From: Bacteroidota bacterium
Lineage (GTDB): Bacteria; Bacteroidota; Bacteroidia; Chitinophagales; Saprospiraceae
Reading direction: 5' to 3'
Assembly (NCBI GenBank): GCA_030147525.1
Contig: JASBVF010000005.1
Coordinates: 62,001-126,000, forward strand
Length of the DNA: 64,000 bases
Numbering within the stretch: position 1 is the stretch's first letter; each line of letters starts with the position of its first letter. Position numbers and translations under genes: made by a program. Below the pieces are notes generated by a model. The model was not told the origin of the DNA and made no database searches. It saw only the letters and a list, made by a program, of their open reading frames with translations. Shown piece after piece: positions 24,681 through 33,604 of the stretch.

Positions 24681-26081
24681 CTACGACGCCACTACCTCCG
24701 GCACCCAGGCTTTAAAATTGGCCAGCCATTTCTTGTACGCAGCCAGTCGTTCGGGATCATTGCGGTATTGTTCCTCGCAGGTCATCATGGCATGCAGCAG
24801 TTCCTGGCGGGATAGCTGACCTTCCCTGAACTGAGCGGCGCTGACATACAGCGGGATCGCCGGGAGGTAGCCGGCATTGGCCTGGTAGGACTTATCCCGC
24901 TCCAGCAACTGGTATTTCTGGGCAATTTTCAGCAACTTTTCGTGCTGCCCCTGATGCATAAGCGATTCGAGGTACACCGTGAAAAACAAATGCCAGCGGT
25001 ATTGTAAAACCTCTTTAGCGTAAGCCTTCAGGAAGGAATCTCCGTAGCCTTCGGCGTTCTTGTACAGGCCGTTTTTGTTGAGGGCTTCCATGTAAAACGC
25101 CACGTAACCGACCCGGCTGTGGAAATTCTTGGTCTTTTTGGCCTCTGCGGAGGCTTTTTTCATCAATTCGAGGGCCTCCTGGTTGCGGTTGAGGCGCATG
25201 AGCACGGCGCAGAGGTTGTTGACGTAAAACAGGTAGTCGTGCGTTTTGGACCGGATGGAAAGATACCCGAAATGCACAGCCCGGTCGTACTCCCGGAAGT
25301 TGGAGTGCAGCATCAGGCGGTTGTTGTAGTAGTTCAGCAGGTGGCGTTTGGAGTAGTAGCGACCCTTGGAAAACTCCCCGTCGAGGAAGTCGAACTTTTC
25401 CCGCAGCAAATCATACATGCGGTAATTGTGGCTGATGAAAACGAGCCGCACGAGGGCCAGGTAGCGGATGTGGCCTTCCAGATTTGGATGGTAAAACACC
25501 CTGGTGAGCCATTCTTCCCACTGCCTTGACTCTACGCCGTCGCCGGAGTATTGCCCGACGATGTCCAGCGTGGCATCGTGCAGCTTTTCGTGGACTTCCC
25601 TGGCCCGCAGGTAGTTCTGGCGGTGTGTTTTTAAAAAATCATCGGCCAGCCGGTGGTCGTTGTAACGCATCCGGATAAGCAGAAAGTGGCGGTAGTGCTC
25701 CACCACTTCGTAAAATTTACTGAAATAAAAGGTCGGATGCTCGTAGTTCCGGATGCTTTTCAGCAAATCCTTCTCCTCTTCCGCCCGGATGGAGTCAGTC
25801 ATGATCTTCTGCTCCATATCGAGCATCCTGTTGAACTGTTCGTCCACGTCGATCTCCCGCAGGCGGGCCTGTATCCAGTTCTGAAGATGGTTGTACTTGC
25901 GCTTGTCAATGGAAGTGTCGTACGGCGTAAACTGGCCGATGTGGTGGGCGTTGTAATCTACCAGTTGCAGGATTTTGAGGCGTTCTTCGTCTTTCAGCTG
26001 CTGCACGTGCAGGAGGTATTCCGTCTCGTGCGGCAGCAGCGAGTTGGCGAAGTCGGTAAATTTCTGCAACTGATTTCTCAT
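24681..26081 (-). CDS. Large helical-repeat protein of unknown function
   Basis: 466 residues, all helical by eye, without signal peptide. TPR-like helix pairs are seen in the second half (DRAVHFGYLSIRSKTHDYLFY, NQEALELMKKASAEAKKT, YKNAEGYGDSFLKAYAKEV). The N-terminal LQLVDYNAHHIGQFTPYD and KYNHLQNWIQARLREI segments have no family I recognise. It may belong with the 490-residue helical protein at 11505. Its upstream end abuts the inverted repeat at 26101-26180, which separates it from the SDR gene. Confidence 0.75.
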   Translation of the reverse strand: MRNQLQKFTDFANSLLPHETEYLLHVQQLKDEERLKILQLVDYNAHHIGQFTPYDTSIDKRKYNHLQNWIQARLREIDVDEQFNRMLDMEQKIMTDSIRAEEEKDLLKSIRNYEHPTFYFSKFYEVVEHYRHFLLIRMRYNDHRLADDFLKTHRQNYLRAREVHEKLHDATLDIVGQYSGDGVESRQWEEWLTRVFYHPNLEGHIRYLALVRLVFISHNYRMYDLLREKFDFLDGEFSKGRYYSKRHLLNYYNNRLMLHSNFREYDRAVHFGYLSIRSKTHDYLFYVNNLCAVLMRLNRNQEALELMKKASAEAKKTKNFHSRVGYVAFYMEALNKNGLYKNAEGYGDSFLKAYAKEVLQYRWHLFFTVYLESLMHQGQHEKLLKIAQKYQLLERDKSYQANAGYLPAIPLYVSAAQFREGQLSRQELLHAMMTCEEQYRNDPERLAAYKKWLANFKAWVPEVVAS

Positions 26082-26100
26082 GATAGAAGTTGATGGTGTT

Positions 26101-26180
26101 GTTTCCCGCAGATTTCGCAGATTTTCGCAGATTTTTCCTTAGGAAATTTGAGTGAAAAATCTGCGAAATCTGCGGGAAAC
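26101..26180. repeat. Inverted repeat built from CGCAGATTT tandem units
   Basis: Left arm (26101-26137) holds the unit CGCAGATTT three times, right arm (26154-26180) twice; the arms end in GTTTCCCGCAGATTT and its complement. The middle is again a small palindrome, TTTCCTTAGGAAA. Same design as the repeats at 20.8 and 49.6 kb: arms of short tandem units with unequal copy number. It probably terminates the SDR transcript. Confidence 0.78.
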
Positions 26181-26190
26181 CAAATCCTCC

Positions 26191-26934
26191 TCACATCACC
26201 AGCCCCCCATCCACGTTCAGCACCGTACCGGTGATGAAAGCCGCTTCGTCCGAAGCGAGGAACAGGTAAGCATTGGCGATCTCTTCCACCTCGCCCAGCC
26301 TGCCCAGCGGCGTTTTGGCCCGCAGGTCTGCGAGGATGTTTTCCGGCACGGTGCCGATCATTTCCGTATTGATAAAACCGGGCGCCACAGCGTTGACGGT
26401 GATGCCCTTGCGGCCCAGTTCACGTGCCCAGGTCTTCGTCATGCCGATCACACCGGCCTTGGTGGCGACGTAGTTTGTCTGTCCGAAGTTGCCGTTGTGC
26501 GCCACCACCGAAGCGGCGTTGAGAATGCGCCCCCAGCCCTGCGCTTCCATGTACGGGAAGACGGCTTTGGTGCAGTTGAACACCCCCGTCAGGTTCACAT
26601 CGATGACCTGCTGCCACTGCTGCGCCGACATCTTTTTCAGAGAGGCATCCCGAGTGATACCAGCGTTGTTGATCAGGATGTCGATGCTGCCGAGGTCGTT
26701 TTTCACCTGTTCTGCGGCTTCGGTTACGGCAGCCAGTTCGGTGGTGTTCACTTTGTAAAAGCGGAGGTTGCCGCCGTTGGCTTTCAGTGCGACGGTCAGC
26801 TCCTGGCCGGCGCTCTCGTCGATGTCCCAGATGGCGACGGAAGCGCCTTCTTCGATGAATTTTTTTGCCGTGGCCTTGCCGATGCCCCTGGCGCCGCCGG
26901 TGATGATGGCAGTTTTTCCGGTTAGTCTTTTCAT
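26191..26934 (-). CDS. fabG: SDR oxidoreductase, FabG-like
   Basis: 247 residues from ATG 26934 (MKRLTGKTAIITGG); the longer frame would add an unrelated charged segment. Rossmann motif TGGARGIGKA, NNAG motif, catalytic Ser in NAASVVAHNG, and YVATKAGV (Tyr-x-x-x-Lys) are intact; PGFINTEMIG follows. It resembles 3-oxoacyl-ACP reductase and acetoacetyl-CoA reductase. No fatty-acid genes are adjacent, so the exact substrate is open and the symbol means FabG-like. Confidence 0.87.
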   Translation of the reverse strand: MKRLTGKTAIITGGARGIGKATAKKFIEEGASVAIWDIDESAGQELTVALKANGGNLRFYKVNTTELAAVTEAAEQVKNDLGSIDILINNAGITRDASLKKMSAQQWQQVIDVNLTGVFNCTKAVFPYMEAQGWGRILNAASVVAHNGNFGQTNYVATKAGVIGMTKTWARELGRKGITVNAVAPGFINTEMIGTVPENILADLRAKTPLGRLGEVEEIANAYLFLASDEAAFITGTVLNVDGGLVM

Positions 26935-26978
26935 GTTGAATTGATTTGTTTTTTTGTGTTGAAAAAGCGGTTGCTTTT

Positions 26979-27089
26979 TCACCCTCGTTCCTGCCCCTGA
27001 CCCCTGAAGGGGGACCATATCTGCACCTGTTTCGGAACTTCCCGAAGTGGTTCCCCTTTAGGGGTCAGGGGCAGAAACGGGGGCGGTGA
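26979..27089. repeat. Long inverted repeat, 27-bp arms
   Basis: Arms CTGCCCCTGACCCCTGAAGG.. (26991-27017) and its near complement (27048-27074), extended outward by further imperfect pairing, with a CGGAACTTCCCGAAG centre. It lies upstream of the SDR gene and upstream of the alpha/beta hydrolase, so it is not a simple terminator between convergent genes. Confidence 0.78.
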
Positions 27090-27300
27090 AATTAGGGTTT
27101 GGGCAAAATCCTGCGTTGCGAAAGCCATTTTTCATCACCTTGACCGGATTGATGGATTTTTGGGTGAAATATGCTAACGAATTGACGTTCAGTATTTTGA
27201 AAACACAAAGCCGGGGGTGGACTTTACTGCGGGAAATTAGGCTTTCTGTGGGAATGGCTGGGGAGTTAAGCGCTATTTTTGTGAAAAATTTCCGGTAAAC

Positions 27301-28239
27301 ATGAAACAACTCATCACCCTGCTGATCGTTCTGCTGTCCTTTTTCGCAACTTCCGCACAAAACAATCCACCCACTTCCATGCAAGACTGGCACTACCCTT
27401 ACGAAGTTCATCACCTTCGCCTGCCCGGCCAAATCGACCTCGCTTACGCGGACGAAGGCGCCGGGGAGCAGACCCTTCTGTTCATTCACGGCCTCGGCAG
27501 CTACCTGAAGGCCTGGTCGAAGAACATCAATGTTTTAAAAGAAAACCATCGCTGCATCGCCCTCGACCTGCCCGGCTACGGCAAGTCAAGCAAAGGCGAA
27601 CATCCCTACGACATGAGTTTTTTTGCTGAAACCGTGCGGGCGCTGATCGATTCGCTCGGTTTAAAAAACGTAACGCTCGTCGGCCACAGCATGGGTGGGC
27701 AGGTGGCCATGCATACGGTTTTGCGCAGCAACGAAAACATTGAAAAACTGATTCTCATCGCCCCGGCCGGCTTCGAAACATTCACCGATTCGGAGCGGCA
27801 ATGGCTGCAAAACGTCTACACCGCCCAGGTCATCAAAGCCACGCCCGAAGCGCAGATCGTGAAGAATTTTGAAATCAACTTCCACCACATGCCGGACGAT
27901 GCCCGCTTCATGATCGACGACCGCCTGTTCATGCGGGAGACGGTCGAGTACGACCGCTACTGCGAGATGATCCCACAGTGCGTCAAAGGCATGCTCGACG
28001 AACCCGTCTTCGACCGCCTGCCGGAGATCAAGCTGCCCACCCTTGTCATTTTCGGTGAAAACGATCTGCTCATTCCCAACCGTTTGCTGCATGCCTCCCT
28101 CGCTCCGCAGGCCGTGGCTGAAAGCGGCCATCAGCGCATAGCTCACAGCGTGCTGAAAATGGTGCCGGAGGCCGGGCATTTCGTACAGTGGGAGCAGTCG
28201 GAAGCGGTGAACGGGGCTGTTTTGGAGTTTTTGAAATAA
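27301..28239 (+). CDS. Secreted alpha/beta hydrolase
   Basis: 312 residues. Signal peptide MKQLITLLIVLLSFFATSA, then an alpha/beta hydrolase fold: oxyanion motif FIHGLGS, nucleophile Ser130 in GHSMGGQ, Asp255 in FGENDLLIP and His293 in EAGHFVQWE form a full triad. The GYGKSS segment is typical of the family. It acts in the periplasm or outside on an ester, lactone or similar substrate that cannot be told from sequence. Single gene. Confidence 0.87.
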   Translation: MKQLITLLIVLLSFFATSAQNNPPTSMQDWHYPYEVHHLRLPGQIDLAYADEGAGEQTLLFIHGLGSYLKAWSKNINVLKENHRCIALDLPGYGKSSKGEHPYDMSFFAETVRALIDSLGLKNVTLVGHSMGGQVAMHTVLRSNENIEKLILIAPAGFETFTDSERQWLQNVYTAQVIKATPEAQIVKNFEINFHHMPDDARFMIDDRLFMRETVEYDRYCEMIPQCVKGMLDEPVFDRLPEIKLPTLVIFGENDLLIPNRLLHASLAPQAVAESGHQRIAHSVLKMVPEAGHFVQWEQSEAVNGAVLEFLK

Positions 28240-28497
28240 CATCCTGGAAAAATAAGTCCACCCTTTTTGTTGTATTCTGCTAAAAAGCTGGTAATCAGTA
28301 GATTATTCGGATGTGTGTTTACTATTCGCCGCTTTAGTCCACTCCTTCTGATTCTTTTTTACGCCGTGATTTTCATTTTGGTCAAACTACATTCGCCGTA
28401 CCAAATTATTTTTTGGAACGGGACTTATTTTAAGAATAGAACTAATCTCAGAAGCCATTGCGTGAAACTTATTTTTAAAATCTAATCAGTTAATTTT

Positions 28498-30972
28498 ATG
28501 AAAAGCTTCTTTACTCTCCTGCTTGTAAGCATTTGGTGTATGGTAGCTTCTGCACAGACCGGAACTGTTTCCGGGAAGGTGACGGGAGCGGATGGCGAAG
28601 TACTCATTGGAGCAAACGTCATCGTAAAAGATGCAAATGTCGGTACCGTCAGCGATGGCAACGGTAACTATGAAATGCGGCTGCCGGCAGGCTCGCACAC
28701 CATCGTGGTAAGTTATACCGGTTACACCGACCGGTCGAGCTCCGTGACCCTCAGCGCCGGTAGTACGGCGACGCTGAATTTCACCCTCGACGTTGGTACG
28801 GAACTGGACGTCGTGGTTATCTCCGGCTCCAAAAAACCGGAAAAGCTGACGGAAAGCCCTGCTACGATCGAAACCATCTTCGCCCGTGAGATCGAAGAGT
28901 ACGCCGGCAACCCCGGCGAGTTGCTCGCACGGCAAAAAGGCATCGACTACTTCCGGGCCGGTATTGCCACCCCGGCGTTCAACATCCGGGGCTTCAACTC
29001 GAATTTCAATTCAAAAAACCTGCAAGTAACGGATGGGCGTTTGTCCAACCTCATCGCCACCGGCCTGCCGCTCGGCCCGCTCAACACGACCATCAAGGAA
29101 GATATCGAGCGGGTGGAAGTGATTCTCGGCCCCAATGCCACCCTGTATGGCCCGAATGCACACAACGGCCTTTTGAACACAATCACTAAAGACCCTCGCA
29201 CCTCCGCCGGTACTATCGTTGCACTGAATCCCGGTGTCAGCGGCGACGGCAATGCTTATTTCTCCGGCCGCCTGCGTCATGCGCAGGTGCTGAGCGATAA
29301 GTTTGCTTTCAAAGTAATGGGCGAATACACCAAGGCCACTGAATTCGAATACTCTGACTCGGTATTCATCGACCGTGTGGGAGCCGTCGATTCACTCGGC
29401 AATCCCAAGCCGGACGGTATCAAGGAAGGCTACAACGAATTTGAACTGGACAACGATGTGGAATTCATGCGCGCAGAAGCGGGGCTGTACTACACACCGG
29501 TGAAAGACCTCGACGTCATTTTTAACACCGGCTACAGCAACAGCACCTACCTGGCGCCGACCAACGTTGGCCGTAACCAGATCAAGGACTGGAAAATCAA
29601 TTACTACCAGCTCCGCCTTTCCGGCAAGCATTGGTTCGCACAAGCTTATTTCACCACCAGTAAAACCGACAGCACCTACGCCATCGACGAGCGCACGAAG
29701 CAGTATTACCGCGGTCTTTCTGCCGGTTTGTCGCCGAGAGAAGCGGGCGGAGCATTTTCCTACGGCAGCGGCGCTTTGTTCGTCGATGATTCCCGCCGCT
29801 GGAATGCCGAGGCACAGTACAACAACACGTTCGGCAAGCTGGACGTAGTTGCCGGCGTGCAGTACCAGCTCGATCAGGCGGACAGCAAAGGCACTTACCT
29901 GCTCGATCAGGGTGGTTCCATCGACATCAGCCAGGTGGGCGGTTATGCGCATTTGACTTATAACTTCAACGGCGGCTGGCGAGTGCTGGCAGCGGCCCGG
30001 GCCGATAACCATGAGGTGTACGACTTCAACTTTGTTCCAAAATTTGGCCTCCTCAAAGTGGGCAAACGTGGAACGGCACGCCTGACCTATGGCCAGGGCA
30101 TCGCAGCGCCCACCATATTAAATATGTACGGCAACCTGTTCAGCGGTTTGATTTTGGGAAATGCCGAGGGCTTCACCCTGGCCGACGGCTCGAAGGTTGA
30201 AAAGCAAAAAGTCGAGAAAATCCAGACTTTCGAGTTGGGCTACCGCGGACAGGTGGTGCCGAGCAAGTTTTTCATCGACGTTAACGCCTACTACAATATT
30301 TCAAAAGACTTCCTCAGCCCTGTGACCGTAGTCGGCGTGACGACCCACCGCGGTAATACGCCCATTGACCAGGTGCAGTCCGGTTTTGCAGCTTACAAAG
30401 GGCTGGTCGCCACGTACATCAACTTTGGCGAGGTGAACACCTACGGTTTCGACTTCGGAGCGACTTACTACTTCACACCTGAATTGAGCGGTACGTTTAA
30501 CTACTCCTACTTCGATTATTCTGTGGACGAAGACAACCCGGAGAATGACTTCAACAAGGACGGCGTGGTGAATTTCCTCGACATTCTCGTAAACGCCCCC
30601 ACGCACAAGGCTGGCGCCGGGCTGAACTACAGCGGGAGCAAGTTCTTCGGCAACGTGTACGTAAGGTGGGTGCAGGAGTACGACTACTTCTCCAGCTTCC
30701 AGATCGCATCCAAGACGCATCCGGGTCTGAAATACCGCGGCGTGCCTATCGTGGAGAATGCCCGCAGTGCCGATGCCTTCAACTACGGCCCGCTCGGCGG
30801 CTTCGTCACGGTGGACCTGGGCTTCGGCTACCGCATCAACGACAAATTCACCGTATCGGCAGCGGCGAGCAACCTGTTCAACCAGGAACTGCGTGAATTC
30901 ACCGCCTCCGCTCCGACAAGGGGACTTTACACGCTGGAATTAAGAGTAAATCTTCCTGCGATTGGAAAATAA
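28498..30972 (+). CDS. TonB-dependent receptor with regulatory-like N-domain
   Basis: 824 residues. Signal peptide to about 20, a carboxypeptidase-regulatory-like domain (TVSGKVTGADGEVLIGANV, about 21-100), a plug domain with NIRGFNS and RVEVILGPNATLYGPNAHNG, and a 22-strand-type barrel ending in an aromatic strand near the C-terminus. It imports a large or scarce ligand over the outer membrane with TonB energy. It lacks a SusD partner, so it is not a classic glycan receptor. A hairpin terminator follows; the SSS symporter operon begins 140 bases on, so a shared substrate is possible but unproven. Confidence 0.9.
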   Translation: MKSFFTLLLVSIWCMVASAQTGTVSGKVTGADGEVLIGANVIVKDANVGTVSDGNGNYEMRLPAGSHTIVVSYTGYTDRSSSVTLSAGSTATLNFTLDVGTELDVVVISGSKKPEKLTESPATIETIFAREIEEYAGNPGELLARQKGIDYFRAGIATPAFNIRGFNSNFNSKNLQVTDGRLSNLIATGLPLGPLNTTIKEDIERVEVILGPNATLYGPNAHNGLLNTITKDPRTSAGTIVALNPGVSGDGNAYFSGRLRHAQVLSDKFAFKVMGEYTKATEFEYSDSVFIDRVGAVDSLGNPKPDGIKEGYNEFELDNDVEFMRAEAGLYYTPVKDLDVIFNTGYSNSTYLAPTNVGRNQIKDWKINYYQLRLSGKHWFAQAYFTTSKTDSTYAIDERTKQYYRGLSAGLSPREAGGAFSYGSGALFVDDSRRWNAEAQYNNTFGKLDVVAGVQYQLDQADSKGTYLLDQGGSIDISQVGGYAHLTYNFNGGWRVLAAARADNHEVYDFNFVPKFGLLKVGKRGTARLTYGQGIAAPTILNMYGNLFSGLILGNAEGFTLADGSKVEKQKVEKIQTFELGYRGQVVPSKFFIDVNAYYNISKDFLSPVTVVGVTTHRGNTPIDQVQSGFAAYKGLVATYINFGEVNTYGFDFGATYYFTPELSGTFNYSYFDYSVDEDNPENDFNKDGVVNFLDILVNAPTHKAGAGLNYSGSKFFGNVYVRWVQEYDYFSSFQIASKTHPGLKYRGVPIVENARSADAFNYGPLGGFVTVDLGFGYRINDKFTVSAAASNLFNQELREFTASAPTRGLYTLELRVNLPAIGK

Positions 30973-31000
30973 GTTGTTTCATACTGATTGAATGTACGCC

Positions 31001-31038
31001 GGAAGGGGCGGTATCCAGTATGCTGCCCCTTTCTTTTT
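31001..31038 (+). terminator. Rho-independent terminator
   Basis: Stem GAAGGGGC / GCCCCTTTC with a loop of about 14 bases followed by CTTTTTC, 28 bases after the TonB receptor stop. Confidence 0.7.
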
Positions 31039-31112
31039 CGGTCAGACGATAGTGCCTGTTGTAAATGAAACAGTCACGGTAAATTTGGCACCTTCGCCGG
31101 AAAAATACTCGT

Positions 31113-32603
31113 ATGATACTCGCCTGGACACTTTTCTCTATCTACCTCATTGGCACGGCCTGGCTCGGCTGGCTGGGCCACAAAAAGACCGACGGCTTCA
31201 GCAGTTTCGCCATCGGGAAGGGCGACCTCTCGCCCTTGCAGGTGGGGGTGACGCTGGCGGCGGCCACGGCTTCGGCGGCGACATTCATCATCAATCCCGG
31301 CTTCGTGTATGTGGACGGATTAGCAGCTTTCATGCACCTGGGGCTGAGCGTTTACCTCGGCTTCGTGACCATGCTGGTCATCCTTTCTTTTCGCTTTCGC
31401 AAAATGGGCGAAGACATGAAAGCCCTCACCATCCCCGACTGGATAGGAAAACGATACGGCTCCAGCGGTTTTTCACTGTACTTCGCTTTCATCAACCTGC
31501 TCACCATCGCTTTCATCGTGCTGCTGGTAGGCGGCATCAGCATCGTGATGCAGAAACTGCTGGGCGTGTCCAACGTGACGGCGCTGGTCATCACGCTGGT
31601 TTTTGTGACGGGTTACGTACTCTTTGGCGGTACTTACGCACATGTTTTCACCAATATGTTCCAGGGTTTTTTGATGATTGGCATCACGCTCGTCATTCTC
31701 TGGTCAGGGGTGAAACTGATGCTTGGGACAGAAGGTTTCTGGTCGCAGCTGCAAGCAGAAGACCCGAATCTGCTCGCCTGGGTTAACCCGAAAAGCAGCC
31801 TCTACAACGACGTGTTTTCCACCTACATCGCCGGTTTTTGCATCGGCGGGGCGCTGGTTTGCCAGCCGCATATTTTAACGAAAGCCCTCTACGTGAAAAC
31901 AGACCGGGCGGTGCGGAATTACATCCTCGTGTTCAGCGTGGTGTTTTTCCTGTTCTGCCTGCTGCTACTGGCGGGCTTCTGGGCACACGGCGCCGTGCAG
32001 CCGGAACAACTGACGGACGCACAGACGGGCCTGTTCCGTCAGGACCTGGTGATGACAGTGTATTTGCAAAATGCCTTCCCTGACTGGCTTTTCACCATCG
32101 TCAGCGTAGTGCTGCTGGCGGCGGCTATGTCCACGCTCGACGGGTTGCTGGTGGGCATTTCGACCATCACTGCCAACGACCTGGTGCTCAACCTGCTCGC
32201 CCGTTTTAACAAAGGTAACATGACGGAAGAGCAGCAAATGGGCCTGGCTTTCCGGGCCAGCCACATCGTGCTGGTGGTGATTGCCGTGCTGGTGTTCCTG
32301 GTCACGCTGAACCCGCCGAAGCTGCTTGGGATTTTCGGGCAGACGGGCGTGTACGGGCTGGTGCTGGCTGCGGTGCCGCCGCTGCTGGCGGGTGTTTTAT
32401 TTCAAAAAGTAAAACTCAGGTTAGTGTGGGCCATGTCCGTGCTGGCGCTCGCAGTGCACTTCGGGCTGTTTTTTTTCGGTGAAAAACTGTTCCCGCAAAG
32501 CACCCTGGCCTTCGGCAATCCCGGCGTGACGGCCACCATCGGTCTGGCGGCAAGCGTGCTGCCCACCCTGGTTTTTCATTTTTTCAAAAAAAGAATTCAT
32601 TAA
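31113..32603 (+). CDS. Sodium:solute symporter (SSS family)
   Basis: 496 residues with about 13 membrane helices. HKKTDGFSSFAIGKGDLSP, TAATASAATFIINPGF-like sequence and AAMSTLDGLLVG are SSS signatures. It is not closely like the symporter at 8138. Its TAA stop overlaps the ATG of the KAS III variant (TAATG), so transport, condensation and ligase genes form one translationally coupled unit; the solute may be a carboxylic acid that the ligase activates. Confidence 0.85.
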   Translation: MILAWTLFSIYLIGTAWLGWLGHKKTDGFSSFAIGKGDLSPLQVGVTLAAATASAATFIINPGFVYVDGLAAFMHLGLSVYLGFVTMLVILSFRFRKMGEDMKALTIPDWIGKRYGSSGFSLYFAFINLLTIAFIVLLVGGISIVMQKLLGVSNVTALVITLVFVTGYVLFGGTYAHVFTNMFQGFLMIGITLVILWSGVKLMLGTEGFWSQLQAEDPNLLAWVNPKSSLYNDVFSTYIAGFCIGGALVCQPHILTKALYVKTDRAVRNYILVFSVVFFLFCLLLLAGFWAHGAVQPEQLTDAQTGLFRQDLVMTVYLQNAFPDWLFTIVSVVLLAAAMSTLDGLLVGISTITANDLVLNLLARFNKGNMTEEQQMGLAFRASHIVLVVIAVLVFLVTLNPPKLLGIFGQTGVYGLVLAAVPPLLAGVLFQKVKLRLVWAMSVLALAVHFGLFFFGEKLFPQSTLAFGNPGVTATIGLAASVLPTLVFHFFKKRIH

Positions 32604-33592
32604 TGCGCAACGCAACCATCATAGCATGCGGGGCCTATGCCCCTGAAAAAATCATCCCCAACAGCTATTTCAACCAACTGCTGGGCGAAGATGTGGATAC
32701 CTGGCTTCGGGAAAACGTCCACATCCACGAGCGCCGCTGGTGCGCACCGGACGAAAGCACGGCTGACCTTGCAGAAAACGCTGCCCGCCAGGCCCTCGAA
32801 CGGGCCGGCATCACGGCGAAAGACCTCGACCTCATCATCATCGCCACGGATACGCCGGAGTTCGTTTCTCCGTCCACGGCATCGGTCGTGCAGCACCGGC
32901 TGGGTGCTGAAAATGCGGGTACTTTCGACGTGAACACGGCTTGCGCCGGTTTCGTGACGGCGCTCGACATCGGGTCGAAATACATCCGGGCGGACGAGCA
33001 GTACCACCACGTGCTCGTCGTCGGAGCTTATGCCATGAGCAAATATTTGAACATGGAGGATAAAAAAACGGTGACGCTGTTCGCTGACGGCGCCGGCGCT
33101 GTGGTGCTGAAGGCTGAAGAAACGGAAGGCACGGGTTTCCTCGCCAGTGAGCTGATTTCGAAGGGCGAATACAACGAATGGATGGGCATCTACGGCGGCG
33201 GAACGCACCAGCCGGTGGACGAAAAAGCGCTGGCGCAACACGACCACCAGCTCAAATTCGTCCGCAAGTTTCCGAAGGAACTCAACCCGGAAATCTGGAC
33301 AAAAATGGCCCGGAATCTCTGCTGCCGCATCCAGGCCGAACCGGCGGATGTGGCCCGTTATTTCATCACCCAAATCAACATCAACGCCATCTGGGAAACG
33401 CTCGACCGCCTCGGCGAGCCGCATGAAAAAGGCCATACCATCATGCATCATTACGGCTACACCGGCTCGGCCTGCATCCCGATGGCTTTCAACGATGCCT
33501 GGGAAAAAGGGCTGGTGAAAAAGGGCGACCTCGTATTTTTTATTGGCTCGGGCGGCGGACTGGCATTTGCGAGTGCGGCGTTCCGGTTGTAA
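32603..33592 (+). CDS. KAS III-family protein lacking catalytic His and Asn
   Basis: 329 residues of the FabH/thiolase fold. The nucleophile is present as Cys114 in NTACAGF, and the glycine-rich C-terminal GSGGGLAF is intact. Where FabH has His in HQAN this protein has Thr256 in ITQIN, and where FabH has Asn in GNTSAA it has Tyr286 in GYTGSA. The decarboxylating His/Asn pair is therefore gone. It should still form an acyl-enzyme, but Claisen condensation with malonyl-ACP is doubtful; acyl transfer is a possibility. Coupled by 1-base overlap to the symporter and followed 12 bases later by the acyl-CoA ligase. Confidence 0.82.
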   Translation: MRNATIIACGAYAPEKIIPNSYFNQLLGEDVDTWLRENVHIHERRWCAPDESTADLAENAARQALERAGITAKDLDLIIIATDTPEFVSPSTASVVQHRLGAENAGTFDVNTACAGFVTALDIGSKYIRADEQYHHVLVVGAYAMSKYLNMEDKKTVTLFADGAGAVVLKAEETEGTGFLASELISKGEYNEWMGIYGGGTHQPVDEKALAQHDHQLKFVRKFPKELNPEIWTKMARNLCCRIQAEPADVARYFITQININAIWETLDRLGEPHEKGHTIMHHYGYTGSACIPMAFNDAWEKGLVKKGDLVFFIGSGGGLAFASAAFRL

Positions 33593-33604
33593 TTTTTCGC
33601 CCTC

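Noticed and set aside
27058-27489. 143-codon minus-strand frame
   Set aside because: Overlaps the hydrolase start and the inverted repeat; no recognisable protein.
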